Source of the DNA: JBIICI01 sp044238935
GTDB taxonomy: Bacteria; Pseudomonadota; Alphaproteobacteria; Micavibrionales; Micavibrionaceae
Length of the DNA stretch: 64,000 nucleotides
Assembly: GCA_044238935.1 (NCBI GenBank)
Contig: JBIICI010000009.1
Span: 19,283-83,282, forward strand
Reading direction: 5' to 3'
The notes under the pieces are model-generated. The model searched no databases and was not told the DNA's origin. It worked only from the letters and a program-made list of their open reading frames with translations. The stretch's first letter is position 1; every line of letters begins with the position of its first letter. Positions 43,930 through 51,792 of the stretch are shown piece after piece. A program made the position numbers and the translations under genes.

Positions 43930-44861
43930 GAGTACATGTTGGGTTAAATGATATATTACTTTTTGACCGCAACAGTGGTGTGAATATTTTACTCGATGAT
44001 TTCAAGCCTACCACTCTCAAAAATTCTAAGGCTCCTAGGCAAATATCAATAGCCTTAACGAATTCATGCAATCTTAGCTGCAGCCATTGTTATGCCCCTA
44101 AAAGTTCTGATTCACTTTCGATAGATCAGGTTCTCAGTTGGATAAAAGAACTAAATTTGAATAATTGTTTGGGTGTTGGTTTCGGTGGTGGGGAGCCTAC
44201 GCTTCACCCCAATTTTGTTGAAATATGCAAAAAAACCTATCAAAACACTCATATGGCTGTAACCTTTACGACTCACGGCCATACCTTGAACGAAGACCTA
44301 ATAAACCAACTAAAACCTTACGTACATTTTATACGTGTTAGTGTTGATGGTGTTGGTGCTAATTATGAGCGAATCAGAGGAGTTTCATTTTCAAATCTAA
44401 ACGACAAATTAAAATTACTCCAAGGCAAAATTAAATATGGTGTTAATTTTGTTGTTAACGATACAACTATTCACGACATTGAGGAATTGGTTAGCCTGAT
44501 TGAAAAACTGGGAGCAGAAGAGTTACTTTTTCTACCAGAAGTGCCTGTGGGTCGAGGTAAGGCCGTCAGTGAAAATGCAATCGCTTTTCTTTATGAGTGG
44601 ATAAAAAACTATACAGGCTCTCTAAGGTTGGCGATTAGTAGTGATACAAGGCAGGAAGGCCTACCCATATGTTCATTTTCAAGAGAGAGTTCCACTTTAG
44701 AATCCTATGCTCATATTGACGCAACAGGTACACTAAAGCTAAGTTCTTACGACAATATTGGTGTTAAAATTAAAGGTAGAAGTATTATTGAAGGGCTCGA
44801 TGAGCTTAAAAAGTTTGAGGTAGTGAAACGTGATAAAAATATGGACAGGCTACGGGTCTGA
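43926..44861 (+). CDS. radical SAM enzyme of a candidate defence operon
   Basis: A 311-residue radical SAM protein. The [4Fe-4S] motif CX3CX2C is at Cys48, Cys52, Cys55 (CNLSCSHC), and the SAM-binding GGEP follows near 88-91. The beta strands continue with TTHGHTLNED and IRVSVDG as in SPASM-type maturases. The C-terminal region has the strand pattern of a SPASM domain (HIDATGTLKL), but only one Cys (PICSFS), so no auxiliary cluster seems present. The Cys motif differs from the viperin type. AGTAGG precedes the ATG. The 3' end overlaps the next gene by 32 bases. It may modify the small protein encoded next, or make a nucleotide or other effector; both are inference. Confidence 0.85.
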   Translation: MRVHVGLNDILLFDRNSGVNILLDDFKPTTLKNSKAPRQISIALTNSCNLSCSHCYAPKSSDSLSIDQVLSWIKELNLNNCLGVGFGGGEPTLHPNFVEICKKTYQNTHMAVTFTTHGHTLNEDLINQLKPYVHFIRVSVDGVGANYERIRGVSFSNLNDKLKLLQGKIKYGVNFVVNDTTIHDIEELVSLIEKLGAEELLFLPEVPVGRGKAVSENAIAFLYEWIKNYTGSLRLAISSDTRQEGLPICSFSRESSTLESYAHIDATGTLKLSSYDNIGVKIKGRSIIEGLDELKKFEVVKRDKNMDRLRV

Positions 44862-45216
44862 GCATTCTACACGCACTAATATCATCGGAACATTTAAAAC
44901 AGTTGAAGAGGCAGAAAAAGTTGAATCCCTCTTCAAACAGCTTCAAGAAAAATTAGGGGGTGTTATTGAGTTCGGAGATAACAGAACTCGCTTCGATGAT
45001 CGCCTCATGGCAATCCTGCATGAGCTAGGAACTTTTATGTTCTCTCCTCAAGAGCTTGAACAGTTTATTGATAACTATGAGTTAGATGCAGATGCAGAGC
45101 AACTTCATCTCAAAACAGACGAAGAAAATATCTCAGCATACATAAAACTAATGGTGCATCATGGTGCAAAGTTAGAAATCTATTCAGACCATGATTACCC
45201 AGAGGAAGCAAGCTAA
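44830..45216 (+). CDS. DUF6375-like small protein
   Basis: A 128-residue acidic protein starting with GTG inside the end of the radical SAM gene. The N-terminus IKIWTGYGSEHSTRTN is the recognisable family pattern (Lys-Ile-Trp, then GYGSEHS), recalled from DUF6375-type proteins; function unknown. The rest is predicted alpha/beta with several Glu-rich helices. Its position, sandwiched and overlapping between a radical SAM enzyme and a giant NTPase, makes it a possible modification substrate or sensor subunit. Confidence 0.7.
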   Translation: MIKIWTGYGSEHSTRTNIIGTFKTVEEAEKVESLFKQLQEKLGGVIEFGDNRTRFDDRLMAILHELGTFMFSPQELEQFIDNYELDADAEQLHLKTDEENISAYIKLMVHHGAKLEIYSDHDYPEEAS

Positions 45217-45232
45217 TGGTAGAGGGTATAAA

Positions 45233-48200
45233 ATGAGTTTGAATTGGGACTTGTTTAACCAACTTGAAGGTGACTCAAGAAATAATTTTGAAAACCTTTG
45301 GCATCAAGCAGTTTACTTGAATTACAGTGCTTATGGTTCTGTAAGACACCTCAAAAATCAGCCAGGTGTTGAATTTCATTTAAAACTTGAACGTGATTGT
45401 TTTCCTCAGCTAGGTGAGGCTGGACGTCACTGGGGGTGGCAGTGTAAATATTTTCAAGAGGTTACGGAAAAAGGTAAAAAATTAACTCCTACTCAGAAAA
45501 AGCAAATAACAGACTCTCTTGAAGCGACGGTTAAACACGTATTGGGCATAACAGATTGGGTGTTGTGTACGCCACAAGTTCTCTCAAAATCTGATCAATC
45601 ATGGTTTTATGGTTTGAAAACGCAATATCCAAAATACACACTCCACCTCGCATCCTCTACTGAATTAGAAGCATTACTGATTGGCAAAGCTCAATATTTA
45701 AAGCATACTTTTTTTGGTGAATGGATTTTAACACCTGACAATTTACACCAAGCCTATGAACGTTCCACAGCACGTATCAAAAACCGATGGATTGAAAGCG
45801 TGCACCAGCAAATGGAAGCCGAACGTACTGTTCGTAAAATGCTGGGAGAACCAGAGGTATGGCAATCGATTCATTCTTCAAGCCAAACGTTGCGAGAGGC
45901 TAAAAGCCTTTTAGACACGTTGGCTAACAGTGAACTAGATACCAAATTAAGTACCGCCAAGACTGACTTTCTAAAATTATGTGATGAACTGTCTAATTTT
46001 TTAGAGGGCTTTTATGAGGCTTTGTGTACGGATGGTTTTCATGGTGTTCAGCAGTTGTGTGATGAAGCTCCAATCGATATTCCTAAACAAAAGATACGTT
46101 TGTTAAAAATCCTGCGAAACAGGAATCATCCACTTGCCCTAGAGGTAACTAATGTAGTCGATGACATACATATTGCTTTAGAGGCCATTCGTGAGATACG
46201 AGAAACAGTAACTACTCGTATGGTTGCTATTTTGGCTAATGCTGGCGATGGTAAAACACATTTGGCAATCTCCTTGGCCCGTAAAACGACTTATCGTCCT
46301 CATGGTATTTTATGGCATGCGAAAGATTTAATTAAAGGGCAAACGCTAAATAACTTTGCTGAAAAGATTTGCTTTGGAGGAAAACCATGCCCTTCAATTG
46401 AGGCACTGTTAGGTGCACTAAACTCAGCGGGCATGAGATGTAAACATAAAATTCCTATTGTTATCGATGGTTTAAATGAAACGGAAGATCCAAGGCTATG
46501 GAAACCTATTTTGAATGAACTTGATGAGCTCCTGAAAAGCTATAATTACGTCATGGTTATCTGTACGCTGCGACCAGGTGAGGATAATCAATTCCACAAG
46601 GAAGAAAGATACAATGACTTACCGTTTAATGATAATGATTCCAATCTCAACACAAAAGAGGCATTTGCTGGAATGGCTTTGCCTGAAGATATTGAGAAAA
46701 TTCCCTTAGAAGGTTTTTATGATATAAAAGAAGCGGCAACAGCCTACTTTCACCACTACAACATTCAGTTTGATGACATTGAACAAATTGAAGAAACCCC
46801 TTTTCTTCAATCACCGCTTCATCTTCGGTTATTTTGCGACACGCTAAATCCTCAAGGCAATAATCAGCACCCAGTAACGCTGCCATCTCTACCGACATCT
46901 TTTATTTCATTATTTAAAAAATATGTGGATAGTATAGTTGAAAGAGTTCTTGAACTTTATCCGACTATTCAAAGGCATGACAAGGTTGTGCGGGCTATCA
47001 AATCGTTTGCGAATCTGCTTTGGCAACAAAATGCCCGTAGTATTGATGAGGAGAAATTTAGAGATCAAATTAGCGATAATGGTGAGTATACAGATAGCCT
47101 GACATCACTGTTGATTCAAGCGGGACTGATAATAAGAAACCCGAGCTGGATAGATGAATCTAAATTTGAGCTGGCACCTTCTTTTGATATGTTAGGAGGA
47201 TTCCTGATTGCTGATTCAGGTATCGATAAGGACGTAAATTCTGAGCAATTCTCTACCCGTTTCATCGGTGAAGATGCTCATCCACTTGCAAACGATATTC
47301 TAAAAAACTTGGTTGATTTATACCCCAAAAATTACAAACGACAGCTCTGGCAGTGTATTCATACTGATTTAAAACCCGCAGCCTTGCACCTGACTTTATT
47401 TCAAGACCCAAAGTTTTTGAATGAAGAAACCTTGAATGAACATCGAAACATGTTCAAAAAGCCAAAAAATCCGAATACTTTCTTTAATGCCTTATGGCAT
47501 CTTCGCACTGTTCCAAAACATCCTTTAAACGTTGATTTTTTAGATGGAATTTTATGTAACTTATCCATGACTGAGAGAGACTTGTTATGGACTGAGTGGT
47601 TACGCAATGGCAGAAGATATGACTACGATCAACCTAGCCGCAAGTTTTTTAAAGATTTAGATGTAGCAGAAAACAAATGGAATCACAGTAACTATGAACT
47701 GACAGAATCGGACGTTTTAAATGCCAAAGCATTGAAATGGTTGCTAACATCTACCAACCATTCTTTACGAAATGGAGCAACAAAAGTGCTTCATCAATTT
47801 GGGATGAAAGATCCCCAATCGTTGTTTGAGGAAACGACAAAATCACTGGCAATTAACGATATTTATGTTTCTGAGCGTATGTTGGCTGCTTCATACGGTG
47901 TTGCTTTAAAACTATGTTTAAATGCCAAAGAAAATACCGATATTTTAACAGGCAGTTTCAAAAAATTTACTCATGAATTGTACAATAAGATATTTGCTAA
48001 CAATGCCCTCTACGCTTCTACACATCAGTATTATCGAGATTTTGCTTCAAAATTAATTTTATTAGGCCATCAATATGCCGATCTTCAGTTAGACCAAGCT
48101 GCATTAGCCAACATTCAAGCACCCTATGACGTTTCAAGGCTGGATAATTGGGAAGAGTTTAAACTTTGTGATGAGCATGGTCAGGAGCGTGAAGAATATT

Positions 48201-49465
48201 CTTATAAAAAGCACTCTCCGTTTCACATGGATTTTGAAAATTATACGATTGGTCAACTGGTCATAGATAGAGGCAATTATGACTTTAAACATTCTGAATA
48301 TAAATCCGTTAGATCAAAGTTGCTGTGGAGGATTCAAAACCTCGGCTGGTCTCAAGAAGCATTTGAAGCTGTAGATAAAAATATAGCAAAAAACGATTAC
48401 GGTCGAATTGAAGATAATCGGTTGAAATGTGACCGCTACGGCAAAAAATACGCTTGGATAGCCTTTCATGAAATGGCTGGATTAAGGAGAAGCCAAGGAA
48501 AATTGCGAGATAAAGAAGGTGATAACTGGTATGATGATTGGCGTACTGGAGATTTAAATATAGACCCTACTTTTTTAGATGAGCCATTTAAAAATTCATC
48601 GGATTATAATGAGAACTTTATTCTTAATCCCTCAATTAGTACTCAGGAGTGGATTCAAAACGAAGAACTGCCTGACTTTTCAGCAATATGCATTCGGCAG
48701 GAATTAAACGGAGAAGCTGGATCATGGAGATTGCTAGATGGGTATATTTCTAAAGAAAATAAGCAGTTAGATCGAGAATATTTCTACGCTGTACAAACTT
48801 TTATAGTTTCCAAAGATAGGGCTTCAAAGTTAAAAAAGAAGTTACAAAACTACGACTTCACAGCACATGTGCTACCAGAAGCTATCACATATGATGACTT
48901 GTTTTGGTATGAGTACTCCCTCTTGCCTAATATGCACATTCAAGTGCCTGAAGAATTTTTGAGGATTGCAACTTCATATCAAGAAGTCCAAAGAAAGATA
49001 CCTGTCTTTCATAAAACATTTAAGGATGCTGCTGCTTTTTCCCTTAGCATGACTGAAGAGCTGCAGGTTATTAAAGAACCACAATATGATGACTTCCCCG
49101 TGGATTTACCAAGTTCAAGAATAAAATATAACTTGGGCACATTTCATTCAGAATATAGCTTTAAAGTAATTTCCCTACCCTTGATTCGTGATCTAAAGCT
49201 TAAGCAAAAACTAGGTAGTTGTAATTTTTACTCGGCTGATGGTGATCTTGCAACATACTATATCAATGACGGAAAGTATTCCAGAAACAAAACCGATATG
49301 TTATATATCAAGACGGATATTTTAAACGAATACTTGAATCAACACAACCTAGAGATATTAACTTGTGTTTGGGGTGAAAAAAGTTACTATAAAACAGGAG
49401 CCTCTTGGTCAGAAAAATACAGTCCAAATTATCAAAAATTCTACAAATTACTTGATTTAAAATAG
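45233..49465 (+). CDS. giant STAND-type NTPase with nuclease-like N-terminus
   Basis: About 1410 residues from the ATG at 45233 (GAGGG seven bases before; an upstream in-frame ATG at 45191 overlaps the previous gene). N-terminal region (about 1-170): VEFHLKLERDCF then GRHWGWQCKYF, an E...QxK arrangement like PD-(D/E)xK effector domains. A helical linker follows, then a P-loop NTPase: Walker A NAGDGKTHL (about 335-343), Walker B IPIVIDGLNETED (about 406-418), and a sensor strand ending CTLRP (about 443-447). The remaining 950 residues are helical, then beta-rich, as in the sensor arms of STAND/Avs proteins. Inference: a phage-sensing NTPase that triggers DNA cleavage. Confidence 0.8.
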   Translation: MSLNWDLFNQLEGDSRNNFENLWHQAVYLNYSAYGSVRHLKNQPGVEFHLKLERDCFPQLGEAGRHWGWQCKYFQEVTEKGKKLTPTQKKQITDSLEATVKHVLGITDWVLCTPQVLSKSDQSWFYGLKTQYPKYTLHLASSTELEALLIGKAQYLKHTFFGEWILTPDNLHQAYERSTARIKNRWIESVHQQMEAERTVRKMLGEPEVWQSIHSSSQTLREAKSLLDTLANSELDTKLSTAKTDFLKLCDELSNFLEGFYEALCTDGFHGVQQLCDEAPIDIPKQKIRLLKILRNRNHPLALEVTNVVDDIHIALEAIREIRETVTTRMVAILANAGDGKTHLAISLARKTTYRPHGILWHAKDLIKGQTLNNFAEKICFGGKPCPSIEALLGALNSAGMRCKHKIPIVIDGLNETEDPRLWKPILNELDELLKSYNYVMVICTLRPGEDNQFHKEERYNDLPFNDNDSNLNTKEAFAGMALPEDIEKIPLEGFYDIKEAATAYFHHYNIQFDDIEQIEETPFLQSPLHLRLFCDTLNPQGNNQHPVTLPSLPTSFISLFKKYVDSIVERVLELYPTIQRHDKVVRAIKSFANLLWQQNARSIDEEKFRDQISDNGEYTDSLTSLLIQAGLIIRNPSWIDESKFELAPSFDMLGGFLIADSGIDKDVNSEQFSTRFIGEDAHPLANDILKNLVDLYPKNYKRQLWQCIHTDLKPAALHLTLFQDPKFLNEETLNEHRNMFKKPKNPNTFFNALWHLRTVPKHPLNVDFLDGILCNLSMTERDLLWTEWLRNGRRYDYDQPSRKFFKDLDVAENKWNHSNYELTESDVLNAKALKWLLTSTNHSLRNGATKVLHQFGMKDPQSLFEETTKSLAINDIYVSERMLAASYGVALKLCLNAKENTDILTGSFKKFTHELYNKIFANNALYASTHQYYRDFASKLILLGHQYADLQLDQAALANIQAPYDVSRLDNWEEFKLCDEHGQEREEYSYKKHSPFHMDFENYTIGQLVIDRGNYDFKHSEYKSVRSKLLWRIQNLGWSQEAFEAVDKNIAKNDYGRIEDNRLKCDRYGKKYAWIAFHEMAGLRRSQGKLRDKEGDNWYDDWRTGDLNIDPTFLDEPFKNSSDYNENFILNPSISTQEWIQNEELPDFSAICIRQELNGEAGSWRLLDGYISKENKQLDREYFYAVQTFIVSKDRASKLKKKLQNYDFTAHVLPEAITYDDLFWYEYSLLPNMHIQVPEEFLRIATSYQEVQRKIPVFHKTFKDAAAFSLSMTEELQVIKEPQYDDFPVDLPSSRIKYNLGTFHSEYSFKVISLPLIRDLKLKQKLGSCNFYSADGDLATYYINDGKYSRNKTDMLYIKTDILNEYLNQHNLEILTCVWGEKSYYKTGASWSEKYSPNYQKFYKLLDLK

Positions 49466-49610
49466 CAATATTTTAATTTTCTAAAACTGCCTTTGATAGT
49501 TTACTTTTGCATTCCCTCCTAATCCGAACAAACGATAGCGTCGTGATTCAAGCTCGGGTGTAGCTTTTTCATTAAACAAAAAAATAAGCACACACCTTGC
49601 AACTTCCCAG

Positions 49611-49709
49611 TATTTTTTAAGTTTCTCCGTCCAAGCCCCTGAAACGTTGAATCGTATTGAAAACAAACTTGGACTGGACCATAAGGCAAGAACCTTGGTT
49701 GCGTCAAAA
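49611..49709 (+). pseudogene. relaxase gene fragment
   Basis: Plus-strand translation gives LNRIENKLGLDHKARTLV at 49647-49700, close to VNRIEKKLGLDNQARALV of the intact relaxase at 42.5 kb. It is preceded by SFSVQAPE, which resembles LSLNPPE of the same region with about 13 residues missing. Only about 30 residues survive, without a start. It is a remnant of a second, diverged relaxase gene and marks an older mobilisation region that was disrupted, perhaps when the radical SAM operon was inserted. Confidence 0.7.
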
Positions 49710-49729
49710 TACTCAAACAAAGTAACATG

Positions 49730-49759
49730 AAAAACCCCAAGGCAGTGACTGCCTCGGGG
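49730..49759 (-). terminator. intrinsic terminator on the minus strand
   Basis: Read on the minus strand: CCCC-GA-GGCAG-TCA-CTGCC-TT-GGGG followed by TTTTT. It ends the 121-residue gene whose stop is at 49766. A run of ten G on the plus strand (49756-49765) touches the stem. Confidence 0.75.
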
Positions 49760-49765
49760 GGGGGG

Positions 49766-50131
49766 TTACCACCACGAGTCATAAAAGACGGTCTGCCCTT
49801 GGGCAATGGCTTCTCTGGCTTTGGCGATAAAGGCGAGATCATCTGCCTGTTCAGTACCGTCGGATTCACCGAAAAAGAAACCTTCCGTATCGGGAAGCTC
49901 AATTGCTTTAATATCTGCTTCTAGTCTACTCAGATCTTCCAAAGTCAGTTGAAGGGTCACACAGTTAAAACTGTCGGCTGCTCCGCCTTTGGCATAGTAA
50001 AGTGCTTCCATCCAGCCGTGTAGGTTGGGGTGCTTTCGCCAATAATGAAGATCGGTGGCATCTTCTGCTTTAAAATCCACGGGGGATTCAGGGGTGTTGT
50101 TGGTAATCATGGCGTACATATCAAGTCCCAT
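49766..50131 (-). CDS. conserved plasmid/ICE protein, MGLDMYA family
   Basis: A 121-residue acidic protein of a family frequent on plasmids and integrative elements, starting MGLDMYA and ending in YDSWW. It carries LHYWRKHPNLHGWMEALY and GFFFGESDG motifs. Some databases wrongly label it phosphoglycerate kinase; no kinase feature is present. Function unknown. AAGGAGATACGTT gives a strong ribosome site, and a clear terminator follows. It supports a mobile origin of this stretch. Confidence 0.8.
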   Translation of the reverse strand: MGLDMYAMITNNTPESPVDFKAEDATDLHYWRKHPNLHGWMEALYYAKGGAADSFNCVTLQLTLEDLSRLEADIKAIELPDTEGFFFGESDGTEQADDLAFIAKAREAIAQGQTVFYDSWW

Positions 50132-50622
50132 AACGTATCTCCTTTTTGTTTGGGGTTTAAACTGTCCCGAAGGACGCGGACACCCAAAGCAGGCAGAAAA
50201 GACGGACGTTCAAGGGCTGGTACAGCCGAATGGTTTACCCTTGAACGGCAGGCGATGCCTGCTAGAACGCGGTCATTACAGAGGGATTGTTTAACACCCA
50301 AAAAAGGGGGAGTTAAGGGCTTATTTTGCCATGTCCACCGATACCCTTGAACAAAGGGATTGTGCATCAAAGCCACCGAACACTCTGCGAAGCCTCCACA
50401 ACAGAACGGCTGGTTATGGTATTCTCTATTCAAAGCGGTGGCATGACAGTTTGATTGAGACCCTGAAATAGCTGTGAAATCTGAGAAGACTTGCAGAAAA
50501 TCCAAGCAAAAGGTGAAGCCTAAAGGACGTCTTTTCGGCTATGTTACGGCTAATTTCGGCTATGAGAGTCACGAATCCACTAAGCTAATTTAGTAAAAGC
50601 TCTGCCAAAGGCTTGCTTATTT
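50132..50622. other. structured non-coding stretch, possible transfer or replication region
   Basis: No convincing gene in about 490 bases. Inverted repeats: TTCAAGGG (50209-50216) with CCCTTGAA (50238-50245), GCAGGC-GAT-GCCTGC (50248-50262), and CCTTGAA again near 50345. Repeated TTCGGCTATG units occur around 50537-50563. A 132-codon minus-strand frame (50107-50505) covers much of it but overlaps the gene at 49766-50131 and has odd composition. Because it lies in a mobile region beside a relaxase remnant, an oriT, an RNA or a conserved leader are possible; none is shown. Confidence 0.45.
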
Positions 50623-50669
50623 CATCCGTATCGGGTAAAATCGGGTATAATCAGGTATATTATCGGGTA
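50623..50669 (+). promoter_or_regulatory. phased TCGGGTA repeats around a TATAAT box (copy 2)
   Basis: Units at 50631, 50641 (TCGGGTA), 50651 (TCAGGTA) and 50663 (TCGGGTA), spaced 10, 10 and 12 bases. TATAAT at 50646-50651 lies inside the array, and the last unit ends six bases before the Fic start codon. The first 29 bases are identical to copy 1 at 43666-43694. A bound repressor here would cover the promoter; the Fic protein's own winged helix is a candidate. Confidence 0.72.
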
Positions 50670-50675
50670 TTTTTT

Positions 50676-51731
50676 ATGAATGAAGTTACACTGTCTTTAT
50701 CTTCCGATCTTGTCAAACTCATTGCTGAGATTGACGAGTTTAAAGGGCGTTGGGATGCTTTAAAAGTGTTGTCTCCTGAACGCTTAAATGCCTTAAAACA
50801 TACGGCGACCATTGAAAGTATTGGCTCTTCCACCCGTATTGAAGGGGTTGCTTTAACAGATATTCAAGTGGAGACATTGCTTTCTAACCTGCAAATGACC
50901 CCTTTTAAAAGCAGAGATGAGCAAGAAGTGGCAGGTTATGCCGAAGCGATGGATCTGGTATTTCAAGCCTATGCAGAACTTCGCCCCACTGAAAACCACA
51001 TCAAACAACTGCACCAGCTTTTATTGAAACACAGCTCCAAAGATGAACGTCACCGTGGACAGTATAAAGTACTCGCCAATCACGTTGTGGCTAAGAACGC
51101 TCAAGGCGTTGAAGTGGGCATTGTTTTTGAGACAACTACGCCCTTTGACACCCCCCGTGAAATGGAAGCGTTGGTGCATTGGTTTAACAAAGCTATTCAG
51201 GAAGAGAGCTTTCATCCGTTGTTGCTCGTGGCGGTGTTTGTCGTGTGTTTTCTCGCCATTCACCCGTTTCAGGATGGGAATGGTCGGTTATCTCGTGTTT
51301 TAACAACCTTGCTGCTGTTGCGGGCGGGCTATGCGTATGTGCCTTATGCGTCTTTGGAACATGTGGTTGAAGAAAACAAGGATTTGTATTACAAGGCGTT
51401 ACGTCGTACGCAATTGACCCTCAAATCAAGCAAACCCGATTGGGAGCCTTGGCTGGGATTCTTTTTGCGTTGTCTAAAGAAACAAAAAGACAGGCTTCAA
51501 CAGCGATTGGAAAAAGAACGCCAAGCCTCTAGTGTAGATGAGACCTTGCCGTCCTTGTCTATAGAGATTTTAAAATGGCTAAGCCTTCATGAACGGTTGA
51601 CCATTGCTGAAATGGTCAAATTAACCAACGCCAACCAAAACACCCTCAAGGTAAGACTTCGGGAGTTAGTGGAACTCGGTCGAATACAGCGTTTTGGCAA
51701 GGCCAGAGCAACTTGGTATAGGTTGGCGTAA
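50676..51731 (+). CDS. Fic-family protein with C-terminal winged helix
   Basis: A 351-residue AMP-transferase of the Fic class with its inhibitory helix at the N-terminus: STRIEG (about 45-50) fits the (S/T)xxxE(G/N) brake. The active site HPFQDGNGRLSR (about 196-207) is complete: catalytic His, GNGR and final Arg. A winged-helix DNA-binding domain forms the C-terminus (LSLHERLTIAEMVKLTNANQ onward). The ATG at 50676 is taken because the longer frame would translate through the promoter and repeat array. There is no clear Shine-Dalgarno apart from GGG in the last repeat. Likely autoregulated through the TCGGGTA array; targets unknown. Confidence 0.88.
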   Translation: MNEVTLSLSSDLVKLIAEIDEFKGRWDALKVLSPERLNALKHTATIESIGSSTRIEGVALTDIQVETLLSNLQMTPFKSRDEQEVAGYAEAMDLVFQAYAELRPTENHIKQLHQLLLKHSSKDERHRGQYKVLANHVVAKNAQGVEVGIVFETTTPFDTPREMEALVHWFNKAIQEESFHPLLLVAVFVVCFLAIHPFQDGNGRLSRVLTTLLLLRAGYAYVPYASLEHVVEENKDLYYKALRRTQLTLKSSKPDWEPWLGFFLRCLKKQKDRLQQRLEKERQASSVDETLPSLSIEILKWLSLHERLTIAEMVKLTNANQNTLKVRLRELVELGRIQRFGKARATWYRLA

Positions 51732-51792
51732 AACTAATTTGCTGATCTATCTTAACTCTTAATCCTCATTATATTAGCTCTGTCCTGCTGCG

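Noticed and set aside
43926..44861. Prokaryotic viperin
   Set aside because: The Cys motif and surrounding residues (CNLSCSHCYAP) match PqqE/SPASM-like radical SAM proteins rather than the viperin pattern.
49766..50131. Phosphoglycerate kinase
   Set aside because: Databases sometimes give this label to the family, but at 121 residues there is no kinase domain or nucleotide-binding motif.
50107..50505. 132-codon minus-strand frame ahead of the MGLDMYA gene
   Set aside because: Overlaps the 5' end of a well-supported gene, has unusual composition and no ribosome site; treated as part of a structured non-coding stretch instead.
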